From the NCBI GenBank assembly GCA_025934695.1, contig JAICWS010000001.1, positions 401,301 to 465,300 on the forward strand: a stretch of DNA of 64,000 nt. Reading direction: 5' to 3'. The notes below the pieces were generated by a model. The model was not told where the DNA came from. It saw nothing but the letters and a program-made list of their open reading frames with translations, and did no database searches. Both the position numbers and the translations under genes were made by a program. This DNA is from Alphaproteobacteria bacterium (GTDB lineage: Bacteria > Pseudomonadota > Alphaproteobacteria > Micavibrionales > UBA2020). How positions within the stretch are numbered: position 1 is the stretch's first letter; every line of letters starts with the position of its first letter. Below are positions 52,776-63,337 of the stretch, piece by piece.

Positions 52776-55376
52776 ATGGCCCGCACGGAAAACGCACCGC
52801 AGACGAAATTCCTGAAAGACTACAAGAAGCCGGATTTCGAAATCGGCGAGGTTCACCTCACCTTCGACATTCACGAGGGCCGCACGACCGTCACCGCGAC
52901 GACCTCGTACCACCGTACCAATAAGGATGCGCGCAATCTCGTCCTCGACGGGCAGAACCTGGAACTGAAATCCGTCGCCATGAATGGCGAGAAGCTGTCG
53001 ACCAACCGCTACACCGTCGACGAGAATTCGCTTACCATCAGCGATGTTTCCGATGATTTCACGCTCGACGTCGTGACCGACATCAAGCCCGAGGAAAATA
53101 CCGCGCTTGAGGGCCTGTACAGCTCCGGCGGCAACTACTGCACCCAGTGCGAGCCCGAGGGCTTCCGCAAGATCACTTACTACCTCGACCGCTCCGACGT
53201 CATGACAAAGTTCACGACGCGCATTCAGGCCGACAAGAAATTCCCTGTGCTGCTGTCGAACGGCAACTGCGTGGACAAGGGCGAACTGACCGGCGGACGC
53301 CACTTCGCGGTGTGGGAAGACCCGCACAAGAAGCCGTGTTACCTTTTCGCGCTCGTGGCGGGCGACCTCAAGCACCTGCACGACACCTTCACCACCATGA
53401 ACGGCAAGAAGGTCGACCTTTACATCTACGTCAATCCTGGCAATGAAGATAAATGCCGCCACGCCATGGACTCGCTGAAGGCCTCCATGAAGTGGGACGA
53501 GGAAAAATACGGCCGCGAATACGATCTCGACATTTTCAACATCGTGGCCGTCAACGACTTCAATTTCGGCGCGATGGAGAACAAGAGCCTTAACATCTTC
53601 AACTCCCGCCTCATCCTCGCCCGGCCCGAAACGGCGACCGACGGTGATTACCTCGCCATCGAGGGCGTGGTCGCGCATGAATATTTCCACAACTGGACCG
53701 GCAACCGCATCACCTGCCGCGACTGGTTCCAGCTGAGCCTGAAGGAAGGGCTGACCGTCTTCCGGGACCAGTGCTTCTCGAGCGACATGAACTCGGCCGC
53801 CGTCCAGCGCATCGATGATGTCGAAGGCCTGCGCAACGCGCAATTCCCTGAGGACGCGAGCCCGATGGCGCATCCCATCCGCCCCGACAATTATATCGAG
53901 ATCAACAACTTCTACACGGCAACGGTGTACGAAAAGGGTGCGGAAGTCATCCGCATGATGCACACGCTGCTGGGCCCCGAAAAATACCGCAAGGGCACCG
54001 ACCTCTACTTCCAGCGCCATGACGGCCAGGCGGTCACCTGTGACGACTTCGTTCAATGCATGCAGGATGCGTCGGGCATCGACCTGTCGCAATTCCGCCT
54101 CTGGTATAGCCAGGCCGGCACACCGGCCATCAAGGCGTCAGGCAGTTACGACGCGGCGGCGAAGAAATATACGCTGACGCTCGAGCAGAACATCCCCGAC
54201 ACGCCGGGTCAGGCGAACAAGAAGCCGATGCATATGCCCATCGCTGTCGGCCTGCTCGGCAAGTCCGGCAAGGATTTGCTGCCGGAAACCACGCGTATCC
54301 TCCAGCTGAAAGAGAAGCAGCAGAAATTCACTTTCGACAACATCTCCGAAAAGCCGGTGCCGTCCATCTTGCGTGGCTTCTCCGCGCCGGTGAAACTGGT
54401 AAGCGATGTGACGGAAGACGAGCTGATCTTCCTCATGGCGCATGACAGCGACGGGTTCAACCGCTGGGATGCGGGGCAGACCTATCTGCAGCGACTGATC
54501 CTCGGCTTCGCCGGCGGCAAGGAGAAGAAACTTCCCGCCGCCTGCATGGACGCTTTCGGCGCGCTCATCACCGACAAAAAGGCTGACCGCGCCCTGCTCG
54601 CTAAGGCGCTCGCGCTTCCGTCGGAGAATTACCTGGCACAGCTCATGGATGTGGTGGACGTCGACGGCCTTTATGCCGCGCGCAAATTCGTCATGGGCGA
54701 AATCGGTAAAAAGTATTTCAAGGAGCTGAAGGACCTTTATGCCGCCAACGCGGATGACGGACCCTATGCGCCCTCGCCGCTCGCGGTCGGCAAGCGTCGG
54801 CTAAAAACCATCGCCCTGCGCTATCTCCAGGAAGCAGGCGGCCCGGACGCCGTCGCCCTCGCGGCCGCGCAATATAAGGCTGCGAAGAATATGACGGACA
54901 AGGTGTCGGCCCTCGCCATCCTGACCGACACGCAGTCGAGTGAGCGCCAGACCGCCTTTGAAGACTTCTACAAGACCTGGAAGAGCGACCCGTTGGTGCT
55001 CGATAAATGGTTCTCCCTTCAGGCGATCGCCGACAGGCAGGATGCCGTCGAAGTGGTCAGCCAGCTCATGTCGCATCCTGATTTTACGTATAAAAATCCG
55101 AACCGGCTGCGCTCGGTGCTCGGCTCCTTCTCGCACGGAAACCAGAAATGGTTTCACCGCAAAGACGGCGCGGGCTACCGGCTGCTGGCGGACTCCATCA
55201 TCAAGGTCAATTCTATCAACCCGTCCGTCGCCGCGCGCCTCCTATCGCCCATGCGCCAGTGGAAACGTTATGACGCGGTGCGCAAGAGCTTGATGGAAAA
55301 CGAACTTAAGCGCATACTGCAGGAAAAGGACATCTCCAACGACGTCTATGAAATCGCTTCCAAAAGCCTCAGCTGA
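52776..55376 (+). CDS. pepN: Aminopeptidase N
   Basis: 866-residue M1 metallopeptidase, very like E. coli PepN in motifs: GAMENKSLNIFN (265-), HEYFHNWTGNRITCRDWFQLSLKEGLTVFRDQ (zinc H301, H305 and Glu), and TVYEKGAEVIRM with the catalytic Tyr. QCEPEGFRKITYYLDR gives the N-terminal substrate anchor. Cytoplasmic peptide turnover. A GGAAAGGA ribosome site precedes the ATG. It is the canonical member of a pair, the other being at 3320-6082. Confidence 0.95.
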   Translation: MARTENAPQTKFLKDYKKPDFEIGEVHLTFDIHEGRTTVTATTSYHRTNKDARNLVLDGQNLELKSVAMNGEKLSTNRYTVDENSLTISDVSDDFTLDVVTDIKPEENTALEGLYSSGGNYCTQCEPEGFRKITYYLDRSDVMTKFTTRIQADKKFPVLLSNGNCVDKGELTGGRHFAVWEDPHKKPCYLFALVAGDLKHLHDTFTTMNGKKVDLYIYVNPGNEDKCRHAMDSLKASMKWDEEKYGREYDLDIFNIVAVNDFNFGAMENKSLNIFNSRLILARPETATDGDYLAIEGVVAHEYFHNWTGNRITCRDWFQLSLKEGLTVFRDQCFSSDMNSAAVQRIDDVEGLRNAQFPEDASPMAHPIRPDNYIEINNFYTATVYEKGAEVIRMMHTLLGPEKYRKGTDLYFQRHDGQAVTCDDFVQCMQDASGIDLSQFRLWYSQAGTPAIKASGSYDAAAKKYTLTLEQNIPDTPGQANKKPMHMPIAVGLLGKSGKDLLPETTRILQLKEKQQKFTFDNISEKPVPSILRGFSAPVKLVSDVTEDELIFLMAHDSDGFNRWDAGQTYLQRLILGFAGGKEKKLPAACMDAFGALITDKKADRALLAKALALPSENYLAQLMDVVDVDGLYAARKFVMGEIGKKYFKELKDLYAANADDGPYAPSPLAVGKRRLKTIALRYLQEAGGPDAVALAAAQYKAAKNMTDKVSALAILTDTQSSERQTAFEDFYKTWKSDPLVLDKWFSLQAIADRQDAVEVVSQLMSHPDFTYKNPNRLRSVLGSFSHGNQKWFHRKDGAGYRLLADSIIKVNSINPSVAARLLSPMRQWKRYDAVRKSLMENELKRILQEKDISNDVYEIASKSLS

Positions 55377-55385
55377 GCGGCCTTA

Positions 55386-56141
55386 ATGGCGGAAACCCCG
55401 GAAACCCCACAAAAACCAAAGGACCGTTGCAAGGTTTGCAAAAAACCTTTCATCAGCTATCCCATGGGCGAAAAAGCCGGGTTCAAGCTGATCGCCTGCA
55501 AGGCCTGCGGCTCCGTCATGGTCGATCCCTGGATCACCCAGGAAGAGCTCGACGCCTATTTCGGCCAGGTCCAGCCGCAAATCACCCACCTGCCCGAACC
55601 GGACGAGCAGATCGAGACTATGTCCCAGCGCATCCGCCGCGTCACGCGTGACGCGGCCGGCAAGTCCTTCGTCGATGTCGCGGCGCGGCAGGGCTATGGC
55701 GTCAAGGCGGCACAGGCGGAAGGCATGAAGGCAATAGGCCTCGATCCCCACGACTTCTTCGCGAAATTCGCCCAGGAAGTCTACGGGCCCGACTTTTTCA
55801 AACATGCCTCGCTGCAGGATTATGCCGCCAGCGACCCACCCAAGGCCGACCTTATCTTCGCTATCGAAACTTTCTGTGAACAGTCTGATCTGGAAGGTTT
55901 TACGGCGGGGCTGTCGCGGCTGCTGGCTCCCGGCGGCTCCATCTATATCGAGGAAGCCGACGGCAACAACTTCAACCTGCCGCGTAACTTCACCGACTGG
56001 AGCTATGTCGAGCCGCCGCTGAACTTCGTCTACCTGTCCAAGAAAGGGCTTGTCGCCCTTCTCGGCCGCCACGGCCTCAAAATTCAAAAAATGTTCTTTA
56101 CCTGGAAGCCCCTTATGCGCTTAATTGCCGTAAAGCAATGA
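55386..56141 (+). CDS. Methyltransferase-like protein with N-terminal zinc ribbon
   Basis: 251 residues. CKVCKKP (15-) and CKACGS (38-) form a two-knuckle zinc ribbon, as in the methyltransferases acting on deoxysugar or acyl intermediates. A Rossmann-like domain follows (FVDVAARQGYGVKAAQAEG, LIFAIETFCEQ), though the G-rich SAM loop is weak. Last residues LMRLIAVKQ. It overlaps rnhB by ATGA. Function uncertain, and catalytic competence doubtful. Confidence 0.65.
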   Translation: MAETPETPQKPKDRCKVCKKPFISYPMGEKAGFKLIACKACGSVMVDPWITQEELDAYFGQVQPQITHLPEPDEQIETMSQRIRRVTRDAAGKSFVDVAARQGYGVKAAQAEGMKAIGLDPHDFFAKFAQEVYGPDFFKHASLQDYAASDPPKADLIFAIETFCEQSDLEGFTAGLSRLLAPGGSIYIEEADGNNFNLPRNFTDWSYVEPPLNFVYLSKKGLVALLGRHGLKIQKMFFTWKPLMRLIAVKQ

Positions 56142-56816
56142 CAGCGTATGAGGACGAATTGCCGGCGGTAGCGGATTACAATCCCGATTTTTCATTCGAG
56201 GACCAGCATGAGGGCATCGTCTGCGGTATTGACGAGGCAGGCCGTGGACCATTGGCAGGCCCGGTGGTCGCTGCTGCTGTCGTCCTGCGCCGGACCGAGA
56301 TCCCTTCGGATATCCTGGCGCAGATCAATGACAGCAAGGCCCTCACCGCCGAAATAAGAGCGTTTCTATACAGCAAGATATTCGAATTTGCTCATGTATC
56401 AGTTGCGGAATCTTCCGTCGAGGAAATCGATCGCATCAATATTCTGCAGGCCTCGCTGCTCGCCATGAAAAAAGCGCATGCAAAACTGCGCCGGCAAATG
56501 GAACAACCGCCGATCGTAGCACTCGTCGACGGCAACCAGAAACCGAAGCTCGGCCGCATCAAGATCCAGACGATCGTCCAGGGCGACGCGCGCAGCTTCT
56601 CAATCGCCGCCGCATCGATCATCGCCAAACATCATCGCGACCAAATCATGCGCCGGTTCGCGAAGAAGTTTCCACATTACGGCTGGGCGACGAATGCCGG
56701 TTACGGGACGCCAGAACATCTTAAAGCCATTGAAATTCATGGCATTACTCCGCTGCATCGCCGCAGCTTCGCCCCGGTTTCTAAACAACTAGTTAAAGAA
56801 AATTCTGCAAACGACT

Positions 56817-56818
<2 letters not shown>
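56138..56818 (+). CDS. rnhB: Ribonuclease HII
   Basis: 226 residues. GIDEAGRGPLAGPVVAAAVVL (D32, E33), SIAAASIIAKHHRD and the HYGWATNAGYGT region hold the four carboxylates and the 2'-OH-sensing motif. It cuts single ribonucleotides in DNA. Directly upstream of ccrM, a conserved alphaproteobacterial order. Confidence 0.96.
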
Positions 56819-58011
<1,193 letters not shown>

Positions 58012-58045
58012 GTTTTTACTACCGCTCTACGCTTCGACAACAATT

Positions 58046-58079
58046 GGCCGGAACAGCAATGTTCCGGCCCCTTTTTTTC
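58046..58079 (+). terminator. Rho-independent terminator after ccrM
   Basis: GGCCGGAACA (58046-58055), GCAA loop, TGTTCCGGCC (58060-58069), then CCTTTTTTT. Confidence 0.9.
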
Positions 58080-58105
58080 GTCGGTTTATAGTAAGCTTGT
58101 TCCGC

Positions 58106-58612
58106 ATGACGCCGCTTGAATTTATCCTCGGGCACCAAGGGTCCTCTGTCCGCCTGTCGGAGGCAGAAAGCCAGTATCTTCACGACCCCGCCATCCGGCG
58201 CCAGTTGCTCCGCGCCATCCACACGCGCCCCTCCACTGACGCTTCCGGCCTGCTCCGGTATATTCTCGCGCTCGAAACCGGCGACAGCAGCGGCGGCAAC
58301 AATCCCGATTTCTACGAAAACCTCTACTGGTGCGCCTACCTGGTCTGGCGGATGAAAAAGCTCGAGGACGTTCCCGCTCTCTGGCGCGCAAAGAATATGA
58401 ACTTCGACGCTGGCGCGGGGTTCGACGTCCAGTTCCTGACCGGCGCAGGCGTCGATGAAACGATCCATTACCTGCAGGCGCGCGACGATCCTGAATCAGG
58501 CGCTGCGGCGGCATATCTCATCAAATGCAAGGATGCGGGCGATTTCGACGCGCTTCAGGACTGGGCGGCGTGGCGGGAACACTATTTCGCGGGAATCACC
58601 GACGCGACCTAG
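58106..58612 (+). CDS. Hypothetical soluble protein
   Basis: 168 residues, no membrane segment, no known motif; helical, rich in short repeats of charged residues. The start at 58106 (MTPLEFILGHQG) is preferred because the open frame upstream crosses ccrM and its terminator. Its stop shares CTAG with the convergent gene. Function unknown. Confidence 0.6.
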   Translation: MTPLEFILGHQGSSVRLSEAESQYLHDPAIRRQLLRAIHTRPSTDASGLLRYILALETGDSSGGNNPDFYENLYWCAYLVWRMKKLEDVPALWRAKNMNFDAGAGFDVQFLTGAGVDETIHYLQARDDPESGAAAAYLIKCKDAGDFDALQDWAAWREHYFAGITDAT

Positions 58613-59388
58613 AATTTCGTCAGGTTGATGCTGGTCAGATACTTCGTCATGTCGTGGTCGAGGAACACGTCGACCGCTACGACTTCGCCTTTCACGTCGA
58701 CCTCGATCGCCACGTCCCTGTTGCCGCGGACCTTGTCGATCCCGGTCACGCGCATGCGGAATCGCACGTAAAGGCGGCGCTCGGCGTTCTTCTGCGACGC
58801 CATGCGCTCGAGAAGCGCCTTGGCTTCGTCCATCGGCAGTTTCAGCCGGTCGAAGGTGAGCGGCTGGGTCATCACGAGCATATAACTGCCCGGGAACGTC
58901 TTCGTAAAGTGATCGTCATTGCACAGGATGCGCACGTTTTTAGTCTGGTTGTCGGGCGCGGTGCCTGAATCATAGAGGATCATGGACCCCACGCGCTCCA
59001 TGGCCGTTTGCGGCGTCAGCGGGAAATCCTGCGTATCGAAGTTATACCGGTCGAGGGCGATAGTGCCGTCCAGCTCATACTGAAGACGGTAATAATCCTT
59101 CTTCGACTGAATGCGCGTGATGATCTGCTGGCGGACCTTGTTCCATTCGAAGTCGTTCTTGTACTTGTCTTTGTAGAGGCTGCAGAAGTTCATCTTCGCA
59201 TAGTCGTCGGCCACCGTCGGATTGTTGATGTCGACGCCGTCGAGCATGAGCAGCATCATCGACAGGTCACGGAACGTCGGCTCCGCGAAGGCTTCGCCGC
59301 TGTCGCCGTTGTAGGCGGTTGTGGCCAGGGCCGGCTGGTTCACACCGGCGAAGGCAAGAGCGGCAAGCAGGACCAGAACGTATCTCAT
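58609..59388 (-). CDS. Secreted hypothetical protein
   Basis: 259 residues with a signal peptide (YVLVLLAALAFAG, cleavage near ALATT at about 23). The mature part is mixed alpha/beta with two Cys (NFCSLYK and RILCND) that could form a disulfide in the periplasm. No family I can name with confidence. Convergent with the preceding gene, stops overlapping. Confidence 0.65.
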   Translation of the reverse strand: MRYVLVLLAALAFAGVNQPALATTAYNGDSGEAFAEPTFRDLSMMLLMLDGVDINNPTVADDYAKMNFCSLYKDKYKNDFEWNKVRQQIITRIQSKKDYYRLQYELDGTIALDRYNFDTQDFPLTPQTAMERVGSMILYDSGTAPDNQTKNVRILCNDDHFTKTFPGSYMLVMTQPLTFDRLKLPMDEAKALLERMASQKNAERRLYVRFRMRVTGIDKVRGNRDVAIEVDVKGEVVAVDVFLDHDMTKYLTSINLTKF

Positions 59389-59458
59389 CTTTGAATGTGC
59401 CCCAGGAGTGGAAAGATAACAGCGCTGTTAATTATATTAGGTTTGGATGGCCGCGAAC

Positions 59459-60541
59459 TCAAGCGGTCTTCGCGGGTTTTCCCTGACTGCACAGGCGGAT
59501 AGCTTTCTTCATCAGCGTCGGAAGCGCGTATTTTTCGAGATTTTCAGCGGAAACCCAGGCCGCACCAGCCAATACCGTATTTTTCGTATGGCCCGTCCAT
59601 ATTTCCAAAATCAGGTCGAAATGGGTGAAACTGTGCCGCACTTCCGCGCCCAGCGATTCCAGCCGCGCCGCCTTGACCGGCGGCGGAAGCCTGCGGGCCG
59701 CGGCGCGGTTTGCGATCCATTCGGTGGTCGGAAGCTGGTAAAGCCCCTCGTACAACCCCTGCCCCTGGCGCTTGTGAATAAGGAATTCCCCGCGCCCGTT
59801 CGCAAAATAGAAGACCTTGCCGTAGCGCACAGGTTTTTCCGGCTTCGGCGCCTTGCGCGGCAGTTCTTCGGCGATACCCTTTTTCAGCGCGGCACAATCC
59901 TCGCGCCAGGGGCACAGGACGCACTTCGGCTTGCGCGGCGTGCAGACGGTCGCGCCGAGTTCCATGAAGGCCTGGGTAAAGTCGCCCGGGTGCGGGTTCC
60001 CAAGCGCAAGCTCGGCCGCGCCTTTTCGAATAGCTTCCTTCGAGAAAGGCAGCGGTTCGCCGATGGCGAAGAAGCGGCTGACGACGCGCTCGACGTTGCC
60101 GTCCACGGCGACCGCCGGCTGGTCGAAAGCGATGGAGGCGATGGCGGCCGCGGTATAGGGGCCGATGCCCGGCAGTTCCAGCAAACCCTCGATAGTGCGC
60201 GGAAATGCGCCGCCATGTTTTTGCGTCACTTCAATCGCGCATTTGTGCAGATTTCGCGCCCGTGCGTAATATCCGAGGCCCGCCCAGGCGGCCAGCACAT
60301 CATCCTGCTTCGCCTTCGCAAGATCCTGCACCGTCGGCCATTTCTGGATGAATTTCGTGAAGTAAGGCCCGACGGTCACGACCGTCGTCTGCTGCAGCAT
60401 GATTTCCGACAGCCAGACATGGTAAGGATCGGGCCGCACGCCCTTCGGCGCGCGCCACGGCATGGCGCGGCGATGGCGGGAAAACCAGGTCAAAAGCTGG
60501 CTCTGCAGTTCCGGAACGGACGTCTTTTTGGGTCTGGACAT
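59459..60541 (-). CDS. mutY: Adenine DNA glycosylase
   Basis: 360 residues. Removes A paired with 8-oxo-G. MLQQTTV, LPGIGPYTAAAI (HhH), VDGNVERV with the catalytic Asp, and the [4Fe-4S] set CTPRKPKCVLCPWREDC are present, followed by a NUDIX-like C-terminal domain (GQGLYEGLYQLPTTEW) that reads 8-oxo-G. Divergent from the DciA gene, 29 bp apart, a conserved pairing. Confidence 0.96.
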   Translation of the reverse strand: MSRPKKTSVPELQSQLLTWFSRHRRAMPWRAPKGVRPDPYHVWLSEIMLQQTTVVTVGPYFTKFIQKWPTVQDLAKAKQDDVLAAWAGLGYYARARNLHKCAIEVTQKHGGAFPRTIEGLLELPGIGPYTAAAIASIAFDQPAVAVDGNVERVVSRFFAIGEPLPFSKEAIRKGAAELALGNPHPGDFTQAFMELGATVCTPRKPKCVLCPWREDCAALKKGIAEELPRKAPKPEKPVRYGKVFYFANGRGEFLIHKRQGQGLYEGLYQLPTTEWIANRAAARRLPPPVKAARLESLGAEVRHSFTHFDLILEIWTGHTKNTVLAGAAWVSAENLEKYALPTLMKKAIRLCSQGKPAKTA

Positions 60542-60570
60542 AGGATTTTAAATAACCATACTTACCCTCC

Positions 60571-61065
60571 ATGACAACCGGAAACCGCCCGCGACCGCTC
60601 TCGGACCTTGTGCCGAACCTGACGAAGGATATCTTTGGCAAAAAGAATCTGCTGTTCGGCAAGATGCTGTCGCAATGGGCGCAGATCGCGGGGCCGGAGA
60701 TCGCCTCCATCGCGATCCCGGTGGAGCTCAAATTCCAGCGCAAGGCGGAAAAGGAAAAAGGCGGTTCGCCGCAGGCCATCCTGCATCTGGCGGTGCAGCC
60801 CGCCGCCGCGCTTGAGCTCAGCTATCAGAAAAGCCTGCTGACCGAGCGGCTGAACGTGTTTTTCGGCTATCCTGCCATCAAGGATATCAGGATCATCCAG
60901 AACTCAGAGATTATGGATAAGAAAAAACCGGTGAAGGTCAGAACCAAACCTGTCACGCTCCAGCAGCAGCAGCACATCGACGAATTGACCGCAAATATCG
61001 CAGATAACGATTTACAAACAGCGTTAAAAAATCTAGGTAAAGCAATCGCCTCGCGCCGCGACTGA
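60571..61065 (+). CDS. DUF721/DciA-family protein
   Basis: 164 residues with an N-terminal DUF721 domain (W-AQIAGPEIAS, LAVQPAAALELSYQ, LTERLNVFFG), the domain of the DciA replicative-helicase loaders found in bacteria lacking DnaC or DnaI. The C-terminal part is a Gln-rich linker and helix. Divergent from mutY. Confidence 0.8.
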   Translation: MTTGNRPRPLSDLVPNLTKDIFGKKNLLFGKMLSQWAQIAGPEIASIAIPVELKFQRKAEKEKGGSPQAILHLAVQPAAALELSYQKSLLTERLNVFFGYPAIKDIRIIQNSEIMDKKKPVKVRTKPVTLQQQQHIDELTANIADNDLQTALKNLGKAIASRRD

Positions 61066-61120
61066 AAACGCCGGCTGTCTGGACGAATATGGAAATATAA
61101 AAGCAGTATAAGGTGCATCA

Positions 61121-61690
61121 ATGGCAAAAGTTGCCGCAAATACGCTCCGCAAGGGCATGGTCGTCGAATACAACAACAAGCTCTGGGTGGTGATGGAAAA
61201 CGAGCTCCGCTCCCCGGGCAAGGGCGCGGCCGTAGCCCAGGTCGTGATGCGCGACATCCAGAGCGGCACCAAGATGGACATCCGCTTCTCGACGCAGGAC
61301 ATGGTCGAGCGCGCCCGCGTTGACGAGGAAGAATACCAGTACCTCTACAATGACGGCGACCACTATACCTTCATGCACACCGAAACCTTCGAACAGATCA
61401 TCGTCGACAAAGAACTGATCGGCGAACCCGCCCAGTTCCTGCAGGAAAACATGATCTGCATCATGCAGATGAACGAGGGCAAGGCATTATCGGTGACCCT
61501 GCCCGAGACCGTCACGATGAAGATCACCGAGGCCGACCCCGTGGTCAAAGGCCAGACGGCGTCCTCGTCCTACAAGCCCGCCGTCCTCGAAAACGGCGCG
61601 CGCGTCATGGTGCCGCCGCACATCGAAGCCGGCACCCGCATCGTCGTCCGCACCGAAGACGCTTCCTACGTCGAACGCGCGAAAGATTAA
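61121..61690 (+). CDS. efp: Elongation factor P
   Basis: 189 residues, the normal three-domain length. SPGKGAAVAQV carries the Lys at the position modified in EF-P of many bacteria; modification enzymes are not in the window. It relieves ribosome stalling at polyproline. AAGGTG precedes the ATG. Followed at 5 bp by the inositol monophosphatase gene. Confidence 0.96.
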   Translation: MAKVAANTLRKGMVVEYNNKLWVVMENELRSPGKGAAVAQVVMRDIQSGTKMDIRFSTQDMVERARVDEEEYQYLYNDGDHYTFMHTETFEQIIVDKELIGEPAQFLQENMICIMQMNEGKALSVTLPETVTMKITEADPVVKGQTASSSYKPAVLENGARVMVPPHIEAGTRIVVRTEDASYVERAKD

Positions 61691-61695
61691 TCAAC

Positions 61696-62502
61696 ATGGC
61701 CGTCGCCCGCCGCTCGGCAACAATACATGTGATGATCGAGGCCGCCGAAAAGGCGGGCCGTTCGCTCGTGCGCGACTTTGGCGAAGTCGAAAACCTGCAG
61801 GTGTCAAAAAAAGGCCCGGGCGACTTCGTCTCCACCGCCGACCACAAGGCCGAGAAGATCATTCGCGACACGCTGTCCAAGGCGCGTCCGAGATTCGGCT
61901 TCCTGCTGGAAGAAGGCGGCGCCGAGAAAGGCGAAGATGCGGCCACCCGCTGGATTGTCGATCCGCTCGATGGCACGATGAATTTCCTGCACGGCATCCC
62001 GCACTGGTCGGTCTCGATCGCGCTTGAGAAAGACAAGGATATTGTCGCGGGCGTCATTTACGATCCCATCAAGGACGAGATGTTCTGGGCCGAAAAGGGC
62101 CTCGGCGCCTATGTGAATAACCGCCGTCTTCAGGTTTCGGCCCGCAAGCGCCTGGCCGATGCCGCCATCGGCATGGAAACCAAATCCCACGCGGACTTTG
62201 GCGATGTTGGCGAACTCGTGCGCATGGGCATGCTTGTGCGCAACATGGGCTCGACCTGCCTCGACCTCGGCTATGTCGCGGCGGGAAGACTGGATGCCGC
62301 CTTTAAATCGCCCATCGGCGGCGGCCTGTGGGATGTGGCGGCCGGCGTCGTCATCGTCCGCGAAGCGCGCGGGACCGTGACCGACCTGCAGCGGGGCGCC
62401 AATTTCAATACCGGCGGCAGCATCATCGCGGCAACGCCCGCGATTTACGCCGAGATCCTCGAGCGCACCAAAGCCGGCCCGAAAGCGAAAACGGCCACAT
62501 AA
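61696..62502 (+). CDS. Inositol monophosphatase-family protein (SuhB-like), first of two
   Basis: 268 residues. Metal-binding motifs are FLLEEGGAE, DPLDGTMNFLHG and GLWDVAAG, so it is a Li+-sensitive Mg2+-dependent phosphatase. Members hydrolyse inositol-1-phosphate or act as SuhB in ribosome biogenesis. Begins 5 bp after efp and is followed 2 bp on by a second paralogue. Confidence 0.9.
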   Translation: MAVARRSATIHVMIEAAEKAGRSLVRDFGEVENLQVSKKGPGDFVSTADHKAEKIIRDTLSKARPRFGFLLEEGGAEKGEDAATRWIVDPLDGTMNFLHGIPHWSVSIALEKDKDIVAGVIYDPIKDEMFWAEKGLGAYVNNRRLQVSARKRLADAAIGMETKSHADFGDVGELVRMGMLVRNMGSTCLDLGYVAAGRLDAAFKSPIGGGLWDVAAGVVIVREARGTVTDLQRGANFNTGGSIIAATPAIYAEILERTKAGPKAKTAT

Positions 62503-62504
62503 CC

Positions 62505-63326
62505 ATGGCCGCCTCCCGCCAGCTGAATGCAATGATCGAGGCCGCTGAAAGGGCGGGCCGTTCCCTGCTGCGGCATTTTGCAAAAGTCCGCGATCTGAAG
62601 GTTATCGCCAAGGGTCCGCACGACTTCGTTTCCATCGCGGACCACACGGCCGAAAAGATCGTCATGCAGACGCTCAAGAAGGCATTTCCTTCTTACGGAT
62701 TTTATATGGAAGAAGGCGGCGTGAAAAAGGGCGCCGACGCCTCCTCCCGCTGGATTATCGATCCGCTCGATGGCACGACGAATTTCCTGCACGGCGTGCC
62801 GCACTGGGCCGTTTCCATCGGCCTCGAGCAAAAGGGCCGTATCGTGGCGGGCGTCGTCTACGACCCCAGCAAGAAAGAAATGTTCACTGCCGAAAAAGGC
62901 AAAGGCGCTTATGTCAACGGCAAGCGGCTGCGCATCTCCGCCGTGCGGGAATTTTCGACCGCCCTCGTCGGGGTGGGCGGTCCGCGTTTCAATGAGCGCG
63001 ACTATAACGTCTTCATGTCCGAATTCTGCGCCATCAATCCTTTCACCGACGTCCGGCGTTTCGGCGCGGCGGCCCTCGACCTCGCTTACGTGGCGGCCGG
63101 ACGCTTCGAAAGCTTCTGGGAACGCGAGTTGAACGCCTGGGACGTGGCGGCGGGCAGCCTCCTCGTCACCGAGAGCGGCGGGCGCGTGACCGATATGTCG
63201 GGCGGTTCCGATTATATTTATGGGCGCAACATCGTCGTTGGCAACGCCGCCATCCACCCCGCACTTCTGAAAAAGCTGAAAGCCTCTGGTCTTAAAGCGC
63301 CGAAAAAAGTAAAATCGGCATCGTAG
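62505..63326 (+). CDS. Inositol monophosphatase-family protein, second of two
   Basis: 273 residues. The same motifs are kept: MEEGGVKK, IIDPLDGTTNFLHGVPHW and AWDVAAGSLLVTE. Clearly a tandem duplicate of the gene before it: the N-terminal MIEAAERAGRSL and the central DPLDGTxNFLHG block are nearly identical, while the later part differs (WERELNAWDVAAG). A Lys-rich tail closes the protein. Confidence 0.9.
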   Translation: MAASRQLNAMIEAAERAGRSLLRHFAKVRDLKVIAKGPHDFVSIADHTAEKIVMQTLKKAFPSYGFYMEEGGVKKGADASSRWIIDPLDGTTNFLHGVPHWAVSIGLEQKGRIVAGVVYDPSKKEMFTAEKGKGAYVNGKRLRISAVREFSTALVGVGGPRFNERDYNVFMSEFCAINPFTDVRRFGAAALDLAYVAAGRFESFWERELNAWDVAAGSLLVTESGGRVTDMSGGSDYIYGRNIVVGNAAIHPALLKKLKASGLKAPKKVKSAS

Positions 63327-63337
63327 GGTTTTGGTTT

